64,000 bases of DNA from Andrena cerasifolii. Taxonomy: Eukaryota; Arthropoda; Insecta; Hymenoptera; Andrenidae. Positions 1 through 13,229 of the stretch are shown here, piece after piece. Every line of letters starts with the position of its first letter. Position 1 is the stretch's first letter. Made by a program: the position numbers and the translations under genes. Location: contig NC_135123.1 in NCBI RefSeq assembly GCF_050908995.1, positions 15,624,001 through 15,688,000 on the forward strand. Direction: 5' to 3'. The notes beneath the pieces were generated by a model. It had not been told where the DNA came from. It saw nothing but the letters and a program-made list of their open reading frames with translations, and did no database searches.

Positions 1-3000
1 AGGTATCAATCCTAGAACACAAATGTTATTCAATATTCTTCTAGCACAAACGTTCGCAAAATTTACCACTGAATTCGGGTTCTAATTTTTAGTACACAAT
101 GTTGCAAATTTTATCTTCGCTTCACAGTTTTATTAGCGCCCTATGTTCCCCGCGAAATGCTTTGTTGCAAGCAACGCAAAAAGTAGTCCTCATCCTGCCC
201 AAAGCTTTGTCAATCGTGGCCATTGTTTTTGAAAGTACAAAATGCTTAGTGCGTTTTTCATTCTGCGTCGCGAGTGGTTTGCTTCTGTACTCGTGTAGGA
301 TTTGAACGTGATGGAGGTTTAAAGAAAGGGCACCATTGGAAACAAACTGTTAGAGTAGGTATATTAACAATTGCAAACAAAATACGTCAATTTGCTTTGA
401 ATATACACACACGACTGATGTCTTCTTACACGTTTACTATACATCCACCATAACCATCTTGCTCATTTCATTTTCTCTCAAATAATCGATCATACTTGCT
501 CGTGGTTAAAGTGGTCACGTTTCGTGACGAACAACCATCACTTATTGCTAGGAGGAGGGTAGCCTCCGACTGAAAGGGACGGACCATAAACTCGATTAAT
601 CAATTAAAGTTTTCGAGGCCACGGCGAATTTACCAAACAAGAAAGCATTACTCCTGGAATTAAACATTATCCGAACAGTTGTGAGTCCGCGGCACCTACT
701 GCAACCGTTTAATTTCATTAGGCGTATCTGCTCGGCGGTCGAACTACATAGAGATTATTCGAAGAGGCGACGAGGGTGGCCACTCGCCTTCGTGTTTTCC
801 TCTTTCAATCAAAATATACGAAGCAGCCAAGGTGGTCGCAATAAAATGGAACGCTTGAAATGCTCGAAATGCCCCGATGGAAATGTCTTTACCGGGCATT
901 TTTCGCAGCGGCATCAGTTTCCAGGGAAGTAGCGGCGAAAGAAAAGGGACGAGACGAATTTCGTTCAGCCAAGAAAGGCGGCCAGGTATTTTAATTAGCG
1001 CAACTACGTCGTTTCATATTTGTACAAGCCGGAGCAGCCAGCTTTGGCGTTCCGCGAGGTAATGAATATTAATTCGTGGCAGTTGCCTCGCGCCCCCTTA
1101 CATCCCCAGAAACCCTCGGATGGGTTGCCTTATATCTCCTTTCGAAGCCAGCCCATCCAGGCTTTTCTTGTCCCGCTTCTTTCACCGCGGGCGCCTCTCT
1201 TTTCTTCCGCCGCACGCTAATTTCGGTTGCTACGGGTATTTTGCAAGTTGCAATCTTTCGTTTATCTTGTTCCCTGCCGGAGAAACGAGAAAGCGGATCA
1301 AAAGATTGTAGGAAAGACGGGAACATTCAGCGGATTCGTGTACGTCAAGGTTTCACTTAAATTGTGCAGTTTAAAGAAGGCTCTCCTTCGGGGTAGACCT
1401 TTCAAAAGACGTGGGAAAGGAAAACGAAAAATACGGGAAAGTAAGGTGGAGGTTTTATAAATATACAGGAGATGAAGTAGTCCTCGTGCAAAGTTTTCTT
1501 CGAAGTATATTGCAGACGTAAAATTAGTTTGAGTTCATTAAATACGTGTATATGATATGAGAAATTAACTATCTTAAGTTAGTATATGAGTCATTTCGCG
1601 CCAAATCGATCACTTTTTCCCTTCGATATCTAGGATTTTGTTTAAACTAAAATATGCTGTAGTCCTCGTGAAAGTAGGGGGAGGGGATAAATTCATTAAT
1701 TAGCCGATTTCGAATTTGTTTAAAAACTACAGAGCCTTGAATTTTGCGATTTTTACCTATTCTCGTGAAAATGGGTTGCACTTATTAATTTTTATCTCGG
1801 AAACTATTTGTCGGATTTAGTTGATTCCTTCTTTATTTTAATTCAGAAGGATCGGCCTACCTGAATTATTTTTTTATTCTGTTTTATATCTGTTTATATT
1901 TTTGCAATTATAGGCTCTAAGATTGACGGACGTTAATTTTTTAATTCTTATTTGGTAGTGGAATACACAGTCTTGTCTAATTAGCTGTGCCACCGATACA
2001 TGGCAAGATAATCTGGAACACGCAAGGCGAGGAGCAGATTGAATAAAGCAACTCCGCTGTATCGGTACGCGACAAACACTGTGCATTATATTTTCAAGGT
2101 TAACGAAAAAGTCTGCGCAGAATCCTTTTCGAATTAAAAGCAACCGCCTGCGCTTTGCATTTATAATCGAGGTCTCGAAACAATAAAATCGTTTCCCGCA
2201 CCTTTTATTTTTGTCGCTGGAAATCATTTCACCTCAGCTGTATCTGGAATTCCGCGACGGTGAAGTAACGTTCAGGAACAAGAGGGCGTGGAAATGATCA
2301 ATTTCGTGATTATCGCGAGAAAAAGATGAACTGTGAATAGCGATGAGAAAGGAAATGAAGAGGAAGCGGAGCGCCGGGGATGAAAAACGTCGCGACGTTC
2401 GAGGCTTCGAGGGAAGCGTCAGCAACGGAATCAAAGGCGACAGGAGGGGTTGAGATAGAGAGGAATAGCTAGCCTTACGCAAACTATGCGCTTACTCGAA
2501 AGATCGTTTCAAGGTTTACGGAAGGCGTATAATCCCGTTTATCGTCCTCGTAAATCCGAGGATATACACTCCTTGGTTTTCGCCCTTCCTTTAGCTTCGA
2601 CCACCCTTCGCGCGCCGAGAAACCCGGCTGGCGCTTTAATCCCTTTTCATTTTACGAGCACCTTTTACGAGCCGTCTTACTCGACCGCTTGCACCGATCT
2701 GCAATCAGGTTTTGGAAACGAGCGAACCAACCCCGAAGGAGCTTTGCACACCGGAGGGCTGTTCCGAAACATGCAATATCCTCGTAGAAAGTAAAACAAC
2801 AGGGACAAGTGTCACGCGTGACGAGAAACCGAACATCGACCTGGTATTGCTCTTACAACTTACAACTAGTGCCTTTCGAATAGTTGCCGTTAAGAATTCA
2901 AATTTCATTTCATTTACGAACGAGAAACGTGTCAATGAGGGATAAACGAAAGTGTGCAAATGTAATGAGTTATTATAGAGATTTTATATATGGAACACTT

Positions 3001-3663
3001 CTGACTCATAACTATTTCTAATATTCACTTGGCAGAGGTTATGATAGCTTTAAATAAAAATCTGAAAAATGGTGGAAGTACTGGGAGGGAAAGATTTTTA
3101 TATACTCAGATTCGTCTTTTTTCCTGATATTTAATGACGGTAGCGATAAAGGGTTCGTTGGAAGATTTACGTGTAGGGAAAAATCAAAGTTTGTTGACTA
3201 GTGATGTTATTAATTGTTGGAGTTATCTTCTTCGAAATTTGGTTTTACAAACAGTGTGGCAATAAACAGCAGATAAAAGGACATAGGATGTTCGCCGCAG
3301 TAGTTGCTGCAATATTTTATTCTGATAGCTTGTGGGAGAAAAGTTCTAAACACAATTTGAAACAACTGCTTCGAAATTACTCCTTATGTAACAAAGAATT
3401 GAGGTCATTTTGTTTATTTTTAAATGGGACCATGAAGGTTTGTTGTATATTTATTGTTCTGCTTATTATTATAGGGCGTCATGTTTCAACTCTCCTTGTT
3501 TGTTTTTGCATTTTTGTGAAGATTAGAATGAACACGTGATTTGACATAAAAAAACATATACCAAAATGTAGGTATTCCACAGTTATCTCTTACCTGCTAG
3601 CATTCTGACTGCCCTATCAGTTATTACGAACAGCAACTGCTTCACAAATTGACGAGTTTAAAT
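1..3663. other. Non-coding, probably sd intron or upstream DNA
   Basis: No exon is recognisable. Two CpG-richer islands (about 540-1340 and 2230-2720) sit in otherwise AT-rich DNA. The open frames in them have no family signature and overlap on both strands. Confidence 0.4.
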
Positions 3664-3735
3664 GTTAAATGATGTAACTACCAGAAGTGAAAATTTTCAG
3701 TATTTTCTTTTCAACTATAACGACGTTGGTACTTA
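3664..3735 (+). repeat. Dispersed direct repeat, copy 1
   Basis: The text AAATGATGTAACTACCAGAAG, then TTTTCTTTTCAACTATAACGACG, matches 7196-7265 with scattered differences. The family is unknown. Confidence 0.5.
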
Positions 3736-6700
3736 CGATCTCAGATCTATCTTGCAATATCCCTAGAAACTAAAATAAAAATTCTAGCACCTACAGCGTT
3801 TACCACCGAATTCAGCATGGAATTTAAATCCTTTTTCACAAAAGAATATTTGTTTCATTTGGCAGTTGCATCGTTTATCATTCCAACTCTTTGATTAAAA
3901 AATAGAATATCCATTACACTGTTACTTTCCGAGTAATACTTGTACTATAATAGTTATATACTGTAGTACTTTTCGAATGCTAATACTAAACAAGGTGGAT
4001 GTGTACGCACCCCAAATATTCGACCGACGTAATAAATACTTCCAGCACTGTGTATGCATACGTACGAATTATAGAGGAAGTATCGTTTAAACGTCACAGG
4101 AAATTCTATCGAATTTTCGATCTTATTCCACCGTATTACGAGTGGACGAGAATTTTATAAAGCAATGCGCATCGGGGAATGTCGTCGGTTTAATCCACGA
4201 AAACGCGGAAGCTTTCACGATCGCCGCGTCGTCGGTGGCTTGCCATCTCGCAGACGATCAGAAATTGAATGGAGGGTCGTGGAAAGGCAAAGGCGTCTGG
4301 ATAAGTTGTGGCCGTAACCGGAAAATAAATTTTCTCTCGGTAAAGCTTGCTGACGCGAGGGTAGACACGTTCGCTTGTCGTAGAATCAGCACGCGCGAGC
4401 ACTTTCTCACGTATAGACCCATAAAAGTTCCCGTACGAATTCGGAAGTGGTACACATGTATCCCGACCCTTCTCCCTTAACGATATACCTGTTTCCAGGT
4501 TTTTCTTTCGATGCCCATTTACGTTCAAACGCGGAAAATTAATTACAAAATAGCAGTATTCGTTTTAACATGTAATTTCGATGCGACGAAATAATAAAAT
4601 AGTCGATTAGTAGGTATATCCTCTTCATCCCCCATCATCTAAACCCGGTTCCTTAATTTTATTCATTCTCACCCCCCACATCTGCTCAACAAGTAGAATT
4701 TGAAGGAAGCAATTATAATTCCGCACGAAACATTAAAAACACCGTTTTCGCAACTATTTGCTCATCAGTATTTAACAGAAGAAAACAATGAAACCGTTCC
4801 ATTGTAAATAGACCCGTAGGTATCCAGTTTCATTCGAGATGGCATTATTACAAACAGCGTCACTCCTCCGTTTTAATTTCAAATAAAATTTCCTTAGTTT
4901 CGCGACACATCCCCCAAGGTTCCCACGAAAATCGTCCGCTCGTGTACCTGTCGCCCTCGCTCCTACCCTGCCTCCCTATCCACCCCTCGAGCCTCCCCCA
5001 GTTCTCTCTTTCGCGGACGTAAACGCTCACTCGAGTTCGCGACACGAAACACACAGGCCCTCACGAACACACGCGTGATTTCCGGGAAGCGTGGACTCAC
5101 TGAGTTAGCGGCACAAAAGTATGGGGGATGCTTGAACGAGGGTGGCAGTGTCGGCCGGAGGAAGAGAAAAGTGGAATGAGCGAGAAGGATACGCGGCGCG
5201 ATATAGTAGATAGTATGAACACACGAGGGCGAGCGAGGGAAGAAGAAGGAGGGCGAGAAAGGGTGGGAAAGGGAGAGGCGAAGATAGAAGCCGGAGAGGG
5301 CATAGAGCAGAGCGAGGCGGAGGAGGAGGAGGAGGAGTGCGACGGGGAGGAGTAGAGGGGAAACGAGGGGCGGCGGAGGGTGGTCGTGTGTCTAGGGCTT
5401 ACAATCCCCCTTCGCCGTCCGTCCTTGCCGTGGATGGGGGAGTTGGCAGGGGCGGAGGGTGGCGAAACTATGCGAAGAATGTGCAATTAGTGAACAGAGC
5501 ACGAGGTGGAGGCGCGGGTTTTGGGGGACGGGGGTGGCGCACGGGTCCCGGAAAGGGAGCGAGCACGGGGGGAGGTTTCTGGTATGGTGTGCCATGACGG
5601 TAGGAACCTAGGTGGTGTTGGTGGCGATGCGGAGAAGTGGGTGGTAGTGGTGTAGCGTCGATGGTGGCGGCGTCGGTGGTGGTGGTACCATAGCACCGAA
5701 GAAAATGGAAAGAAAGGAAGATGGATGGAATGGCGGGCAGGGATGATAAGAAGAAGAGAAGGACCGGCTTGGTAGGGGTTCGCCAAGGCTTTTGCGAGGG
5801 GTTTGTGCAGCTCGCCGGGGGTGTGGGGGGGTCACCGTGTCAAGATGCTAGAGGATCCTCCTTCTGGCGCAAGGACACTTATCGACTTCTATCTTCTCTC
5901 CCCTCGTCTTTCGCTCGAGTATACACGCCCATGGAGGAGGAAGCGAGAAAGGAAACCGAGAAGCTTTTGGTATATCAAAGCTTTTGAAGCTTTGCGTTAG
6001 TACCGCGGCATTTCTTGCTGAAACGGTCTTACTGGATCAGCTGGTTGACGATTCACTCGATGTCCGAATGCTGCTTTGTTTCGCCCTCTTCGACGTGTCC
6101 GTCCTCTCCGATGGCCCCGGCTATTACTGAAATTCCCTTCGAACCGCACCCGGGTCAGGCATTTCATCCGCGCTCTCGTCGAAAATCTAACGACTCGTCG
6201 CCGGATGACTCTTCCCGCCTGCTGTTGGCTTCGGATTTCGATTACTCAACGTTTCACGGAGATCGCTCGCAAAATGTATCATACGTTCGCACTCCGCTCC
6301 CCGTGTCTCGGGACACGCGAATCGAACGCACCGAGTAAAATCGTCTTCGAGAAGTGGCCGTGGCGCGGGACATTGTGAAAGGAGCTTTAAGCCTCGCTTT
6401 TCGAGTATCCCTCGACTCGATCGGATTGCTCGACGATTACTAATTGACTAAACGAGCTTAAACGCACTTCGGGACTTGGAGAACCGGCGTGGGGAGGGCA
6501 CTGTTTGCGAAGCATCGATTAACGACGGTACTTGGTGGTAAAGTCCAGAATACCCTGAGGACCACTGCAACGCGGGATCCTCAGCATGTCAAAAGCGATC
6601 CCTTCCGTCAACGTCGGCTAAGTACCAAGACTGTTGATCCGTGTGCTTTTAGCAGTGGCGTACACGACACTGCGCTTGGTGGTTCTCCTAGAGGGCCGAA

Positions 6701-7195
6701 TAATTGAAAATGGACTGCCGAGATGGCACGTAGTACACTGGCCCTAATTAATTACTCTTAAAGTGTTCCCCCATTCACTTATTACTCCATGAAGCAGCCT
6801 ACCATTCGGACGTCAATGTTTTGCCAGCCTATCGGACTTGAAGAGTCGATTACAAATGGCTTCATTGGCCTGGCGATTATAAACTCCTAAAATTAGGAGA
6901 CGTGAAAGCCTGGAATGTTTGAAAATTTAACTACCACTTTACTTCTCTATCTTATTGCTAACTAGCTTTACTACTCAGCTTCGCCTGAAATTTAGATTCT
7001 GATTTTACTTTTTAATTTTTTTTTTTGTGAAAATAGTCGCATTTATCTGGATTAGTAAGACATAATGAGCTGAGGCTCATTTCGTGATCCCAGAATTTAT
7101 CGTTCACAAGTTTTTAGGCGACAGACAAACACACAAACATATAAAAGCTTTCTGCTTTACATATTATTAAGATTAAGATTGAGGAGCTGAAGTAG
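3736..7195. other. Non-coding; contains strongly purine-skewed block
   Basis: 4900-5060 is C/T-rich on this strand and 5120-5750 is G/A-rich (GAGGAGGAGGAGG at about 5320, GGTGGTGGTGG near 5680). 6000-6700 is CpG-rich. I see no splice-bounded exon with similarity to a known protein. It could hold an alternative promoter or a UTR, but nothing proves it. Confidence 0.4.
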
Positions 7196-7265
7196 TAAAT
7201 GATGCAAGTGCCAGAAGTGAAATTTCTCAGTAGTTTCTTTTCAACTGCAGCGACGTAGGTGCTTG
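7196..7265 (+). repeat. Dispersed direct repeat, copy 2
   Basis: Partner of 3664-3735 (AAATGATGCAAGTGCCAGAAG; TTTCTTTTCAACTGCAGCGACG). The segment after it is weakly similar to 3780-3830 as well. Confidence 0.5.
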
Positions 7266-8841
7266 TGTAAATAAATTATTCCAGCGCTTACGAATTTACA
7301 TAATTTTCCCTTAAAAAAAGGAGTTTTCATTTCCTTCACACTTACATCGTTTAGGTGCCACTTCGACTCCTCAATTATTGTACAATCTATTTGGAACGTC
7401 AGTGAAGTGAGTTGGCGAGCAGGATCTTTTAACGCAACGCATCTGTCGTTAAAAATTAAAATGACGTACGTCAAGCTCGCATAGGCAGCCAGTTGTTTGA
7501 AGACATTTATGGGGCCAGTGTTTACGACTTTTGGCTCAAAGGATCGCTTTTCTGCTTGGGCTACCATGAAGATCAAAGTGAGACCATTGGGTTTCGAGTT
7601 TATGTGGATAGAGTATTTCATGGCTAGTGAACTTCTCCGCGGATGTATGACCGAGGACCATCTTTCGTTAGCGCGTTGATGGCGAACAGATGGAGAACGA
7701 GGAGGAGAGTCCCGTTTCTCGTTCTTCCACTCGCTTTTTATCCGCCTCCTTCGATCGCCATCGTTCTCGGCCCCTCTGCAGTTAACTCGCAGTTAAGTTA
7801 CCTTGCACACGGGGGCGTATCGGGTTCCACGGGCGTCATTGTGGCGAAGGAGAAAAAGGGTGGCTACGAGCGCAAGCTGCCCACCATTATTCGCGCATGC
7901 ATCTTTCGATAGGAATCGTTCGAGCAGGTTTGAGTGATTCGAACATGAGCGCAAATTAATAATTGACACGCATAAGAGGGTAATAAAGTTTTAGAGATCT
8001 ATGGAGAACAAATGATTTCAGACGAGATAATTTTGCGAACGAGTTAAGAACGATATCTTCGAACAAATTACAGTTTGCTTCAAATGATATCTTCAATTAG
8101 GTAAATGCAGCTAATTTTTTATTGCAAATCAGAAATAACGAACTACCAAAAGTTATGCGCTTGACGATTGCTATTCGCAGCAACACTTGTGGCATCGACA
8201 AATAGGCTCTGTTTGCATGACGTTATTTCTTAATAAGATGATTCCACATTTCACAGCACCTGACACACTGTGATGGCCATCGATACCCTTATCAAGCTCA
8301 GCTTTGAATAGTCAGTTCCTTTCGGTCCACGATTAATAGCAAGAGGAACTCATTCGAAGTGATACCGTTAATTTAAGCGTTGCGAATTGACAATAGTGTA
8401 CGTACACCTACATCTGTTTGTCTTTCATAGGTGGCTTTTCAAATCCTCATGGTACGACGAGTCTCTTCGTCCCGGCTTGTCCCATAATCGTGGAACAGCC
8501 TGTATGTAAATTGAGCATGCGGTAAAAGTAGCGACGAGCGAATTTACGGTGCTTCTTCTATCTCTGACTTCAATCTATTCCGTAGTATTTGCTCGGAGAC
8601 ATGATCCCCTAGTTGTTTTGAGCAATTTACACGGGCCTTCTTGCAATAAACACTAGTTTGCACGGCGCTGTCGGTGGATTTCTGTGAACTGGCTCGCAAC
8701 GGGCAAGCGGGTGACCAGAGGGGAAGGGAGAAAGCGCTCTTGTGCTCGTTACTTCGAGTTCGAGATCATAATGGCCCTTCTTGTTAAATTGTGCATCAGC
8801 CAAGTAATTTACGTTGATTGCTCGTCGCGACGCGTATTCAG

Positions 8842-8880
<39 letters not shown>

Positions 8881-10627
8881 GCTCTCTATCGCTTTCCTTC
8901 GTCCCTTTCTACTTTTCTCCTGCACGCTCTCTCACCGTACACGTAACTTTTCCCGTCAGAGTCATGTACGCGCGGTTTATCGATCGTCGATCTTTTTGAT
9001 CACACCTACATCCTCGGATAGCGATCGGTCTTCGTTTCGAACCAAGCTGTATCCCGAGGGAGAACCTCCCCTTTACGCTTCCCCTTCCGCCACTTTCGTC
9101 GCACGATTCGAACTTGGACTTTCTTGATTTAATTCGGTGCATTGTGTCGCACCCTTTAGTCACGTTCAATCTACACCATCGGCAGGCTTATCGCGATTCA
9201 GTTTATTTCGTTGATCTGTTGACCGGGGATGATGTAGCCAGTTTATTTGGAAATATGTCCCCTTCGGATAAATCGAGTTAATGCATTAATACATTTCCTA
9301 TGTTTAAAACGCGATAATTTCCCTCTTCTTTTAAATTCCCCCGTTGTTTTTTTTTAAATGCACAGGGGTGGTCTCTAGTCGACCGATAACTCACTTACAG
9401 ATTGATTACAGAACCACGTGGGGTGCGTTGGGAATGAATCGGAAATGACAGGTTCCAGTCCGGCATGAATTTTTAAACAAGGAGTGTAATCGATAAATAA
9501 AGAGAAGAAGAGGGAAGAATTAAATTGCGGAGTTGTACAGAGGCGTCATTCTCGATCCCGCGTATAAACTGTTAACGATGCGTAGGATGATTTCAGACTT
9601 TTAAATGCATCGTAAATATCGGAAAAGTGTAATTTGAAAATAACTCAGTGATACCTACATGATATGGGCGTGCAATTTCAAAGTTAATAATTAATGCCGT
9701 GGACCAATCAAGTAACAGCTGCTGTACGATATCCATTTAGCAAATGTTTTATAAAAATGGGGAAATCAGGTTCTCGGACACCAATTAGCTAAGCTCGGTT
9801 AACTTTTTTTTTCTCCTGAATTGTGAACAATTTGTAATAACGCATATTCGCTACTCCACGCGTGTACCAGCTGAATCTTACATCCTATTCAGCGTGCAAG
9901 TCCAGGAAAAGCTGTTTCACGAATGCCGTAATCGTTCCCATTCTATAAACGGAGCTTCATCGCGCTCATCCTTCGCTTAACCAGACTTCGGGAAGAAAAG
10001 CGATGGTTTCGAATATCTTGTTGCAAGCGGGAAGAGTCAAATGAAGCAGGAATAAGTTCTTTGTAACAGCCTTTCCCGCGCGCAGCTAAGTCGGCAGAAC
10101 CAACCCCCTGCGAAGAATGTTCGGCCTTCAAAAACAGAGAAGGAACGCGACCAGTACTGGCGCGTGGTTCATAGCGGGCCATTTAACGGTCTTTGCAAAA
10201 TTGAGTCATCACGTGGTTCGCCTGGAATCTCGAATATTTTCCTCCCGATGCTTCAGAGTTCTCCGCACCTCCCCCTTCCTTTTTCCTCCCTCGTCATCCC
10301 TCTACCCTCTCTCACTCTCTCCGCCTCTGCTCTCTCCCCCCGTCTCCTTCAGTCGTCGTTGCAGCGTGCTATTCGCGCACAACCACCCCCGCCTGTTCCG
10401 AGAAGCCTCGAGGATCTTCGAGTTTGCCCCGAGAAATCGTAAACGAAACCGAACACCCCTGCTGCTTAAAAGTGTTTCGCCCTCGCGCGAATTCGATACG
10501 AGCTAGATATTAAATGGATGGTCGTGACTATTTAACATAGCTTCTCTGTAATATAGAATCTTCAAGGATTGGCATAATTCAGTGGTGGATAGATTTAGGG
10601 TTCAAGTAATGTGTGAAGCTGTCATAA
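7266..10627. other. Non-coding stretch
   Basis: Mixed AT-rich DNA with CpG-rich islets at about 7680-7920 and 9940-10500 and a (CT)n run. The sequence CGTGGAACAGCCTGTATGT at about 8489 resembles transposon ends common in insects, but no partner end was found. No gene seen. Confidence 0.4.
8843..8878. repeat. (CT)n microsatellite
   Basis: Uninterrupted CT dinucleotides, about 18 units, in a pyrimidine-rich segment. Confidence 0.95.
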
Positions 10628-10899
10628 GCGAAGGGGGAAAACTGGCAATGTCCATTTTTTGCGATTTTGTGATTTAGAGCACGTTCTGTTGGTGGCAACT
10701 GGGACTACAAAACTGTCGAATTACAATGGGTTATAAAGTTCAAATACTCCACAGTAAAATTAGAAATTATTTAAGAAGAAAGTTATATAAGAAAATTGAA
10801 TTCATCGAACCTTATTTCTTTACTGGTGGACTAAACTAGTCAAACTTAATTTTCTCGATAAAGCTGTTTTGTGACATTCCCTGTTTCTTCCCCTTACTC
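10628..10899. mobile_element. MITE family D, copy 1
   Basis: The left end GCGAAGGGGGAAAACTGGC and right end TTCTTCCCCTTACTC are imperfect inverted repeats. Internal text (TGTTGGTGGCAACTGGGACTA; TTTACTGGTGGACTAAACTA; AAGAAGAAAGTTATATAAG) recurs in the same order at 20714-21104. There is no coding capacity. Confidence 0.7.
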
Positions 10900-12794
10900 T
10901 CCAAGTTATTTGGCTAAACTTTACCAGCGTATTTCACTAATTATGTTGCTAAAATAGCGTCGTGTAAACAGGGATTTGTGAATGCTTGCTTTTTGAGTCA
11001 TAGCATTTTGATGTCGTACGTTAGGACCTTTTCACGCGAGACAATGTTGTGCTTGGTGATTTGTAGTTTGAATATATTCACATGGTAAAGAAAAGCTCGT
11101 GTAAAAAAAAAGTGGAGCAAACTAGGATATATGTAAGTATGTTCTAAATACCAATCTCTCGTTTTTTGGATTCCAAAACTCCCTGGATTTGATATATCAA
11201 GTCATAACTTATCCCGAGAATTTCGAGAATTGTTAAAAACGTAAATTACCTTATGAACAACTGAAAAATATAAAAATGGAATCCAAAAAACAGCCGGGAT
11301 CCCGGGATTGAATTCCCTAATCGCGAATCACACAGCTGTTTCATATGAAAGGGTCCTCAGTGGAAAGAGAACAGTGGTGTCGATAGCGTAACGTAACAGT
11401 CGTAATAGTGTTTTCATTAGACACTCTTCTTAACATCTTGATATCATGGGTGAACGCTACTTAAGTTGTGACGCGATAGATGTGTACTTCGTGGGCGAGC
11501 GAATGGAAGTAGTAGAGGAGCTCAACGTATGCGTCGACAGATTTTTCCACTCCGACTTTGTCCAGCAGAATGTGCATTGGCAGCAGTTTGTATATCCTTT
11601 GCTAAGAATACATCCTCTTTTACAGCTTACACTATGCAGCTCGAGTATAGTTCAAACACGACGCACCTTAAAATACTACCTAAAACTAAAATACTGCTCA
11701 AAAGCTCGCTTTGAACACATCCTCTAACGTGCAACTTACAAAGCTTCAACTCTGCTTAAAAATTTGCAACTTCGCTTAAAAATGTCTGGCAATAGCTCCG
11801 TCAGGTAGAGCCATTGACTTTTATCGCCATTTTCTTTTATAAGAAATCACGCACGACGTATGGAAACTTTTTTACCCACTTGTACATCGGAGTGGCTTGA
11901 TTCTGATTACCAAACGTTATTTCTATTACGACACGTCTGATGTCGTTTGGCGCCGGTTTTACGGGCACGGTCGTAAAGTCTTAACAGCTATGAAATCTAA
12001 ACGACGATAAGCTGCCACATAGAATGCCATTTGCTCGATTCAATCGGCTAGAAATCAATTCATCGTTCCCCCCTCTCTCTCTCTTCCTTTCTCCTTTTCC
12101 TTAGTTCCTACTCCTTAGATTATATTCGCGATTGAATGTCGCTTGTCATTTCCTGTTGGATTGTACCTGTTGAGATCGCATCTGCCTCGAGTATTTTTCA
12201 TCCATCCAACCGCATCGAGCCGCCTTCGACCAGGGGCAACTTTACAGTCTTCTTAAACGACGGAATAAATCGTTAAAAGTCGCAATGGCCCCAGTTTGGC
12301 TGCTGTTCAAAATCGTTGATCCTAAATAAAATTCCCTTGGCGAGAAATGTGCATACTTGTACATCTATCCTGTGAATTTTCATTAATCTTCACCAACTGA
12401 GAGTAGAAGTGTTTGAAATTGACCTTTCATGATTTGGTTGAGCTTTGGAATTACTTAGGTGGACCTCTTGCCATGGAAATTGTCTTTTAGAGCTACTTGT
12501 TACATTTTCCGCGAGGGAAATTTTGAAACGACTTCCCTGCCTCTATATTTTGTACAAGTCTCTCATGGATGTTGCCGTGGAAGGATATCAAAAATAAAAA
12601 TACAAGACTACAATAAATAAAGTTAGAATTATATTGTATCATCTTATATCCTACTGATTCTATCAAACCAACTGCTCCGGGATAACGATCAGCTGTTTTT
12701 TGTCCTGGAAACGTTTTAAACCTTTATACCTCATTCCTGTTTGATTACACTGTTTGAAATATTCCAATTTCGATGGTAGTAGATAAAAACTACT
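10900..12794. other. Non-coding stretch
   Basis: One small inverted repeat (11161) and pyrimidine-rich text at 12070-12115. The open frame at 11446-11727 has no recognisable features. No gene seen. Confidence 0.4.
11161..11291. repeat. Small inverted repeat
   Basis: GTTTTTTGGATTCCA is exactly complemented by TGGAATCCAAAAAAC 130 bases later. The span is AT-rich and non-coding. Possibly a short MITE; only one copy was seen. Confidence 0.45.
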
Positions 12795-13229
12795 TACAAG
12801 GGAAGATCCCTAACTCGAAAACTCAAAAAATTCTGAAACATTGTGAATACGTAGCGATTTCCTCCTGATTACAACGCAATTTTTGTGTGCTGCCCAAATT
12901 CACTCGAAGGGGGTTAAATTAACCCCTGAAAATTCGGCTATTTTCCGATTTTGTCTTATAACTCGCGAACTGTAAGAGATAGAAAAAAAGTTTCAAGACA
13001 AAAGTTACTTCTTTTAATTCGATCTAGCATTTGGTAAAAAAATTTTACAGTTCACGATTTATAACACAAAATCAGAAAATAACCGGATTTTCAGGGGTCA
13101 ATTTACACACCCTTAGAGTGAGTTTGGGCAGTAAACAAAAATTGCGTTGTAATCAGGAAGGTAATTCCCTACATATTCACAAAGTTTTAGAATCTTTTTA
13201 ATTTTCGGCTTCGGGATGTTCCCTTGTTA
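12795..13229. mobile_element. MITE family A, copy 1 (palindromic, ~435 bp)
   Basis: A nearly full-length palindrome. The left end reads ACAAGGGAAGATCCC and the right end is its imperfect reverse complement (GGGATGTTCCCTTGT). Both arms carry the same sub-terminal text in inverse order: a GCTGCCCAAATTCACTC motif, then CCCCTGAAAATTCGG, then ATTTTCCGATTTTGT. The centre is AT-rich around 13010. There is no coding capacity. The structure fits a non-autonomous, fold-back DNA transposon. It lies in sd non-coding DNA. Confidence 0.85.

Noticed and set aside
5128..5486. Glutamate-rich and serine/proline-rich frames on both strands
   Set aside because: Both arise from the purine-skewed block; no conserved features.
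9100..9125. Possible tRNA B-box (GTTCGAATC, minus strand)
   Set aside because: No T-arm stem around it, no A-box at the right distance, and no cloverleaf.
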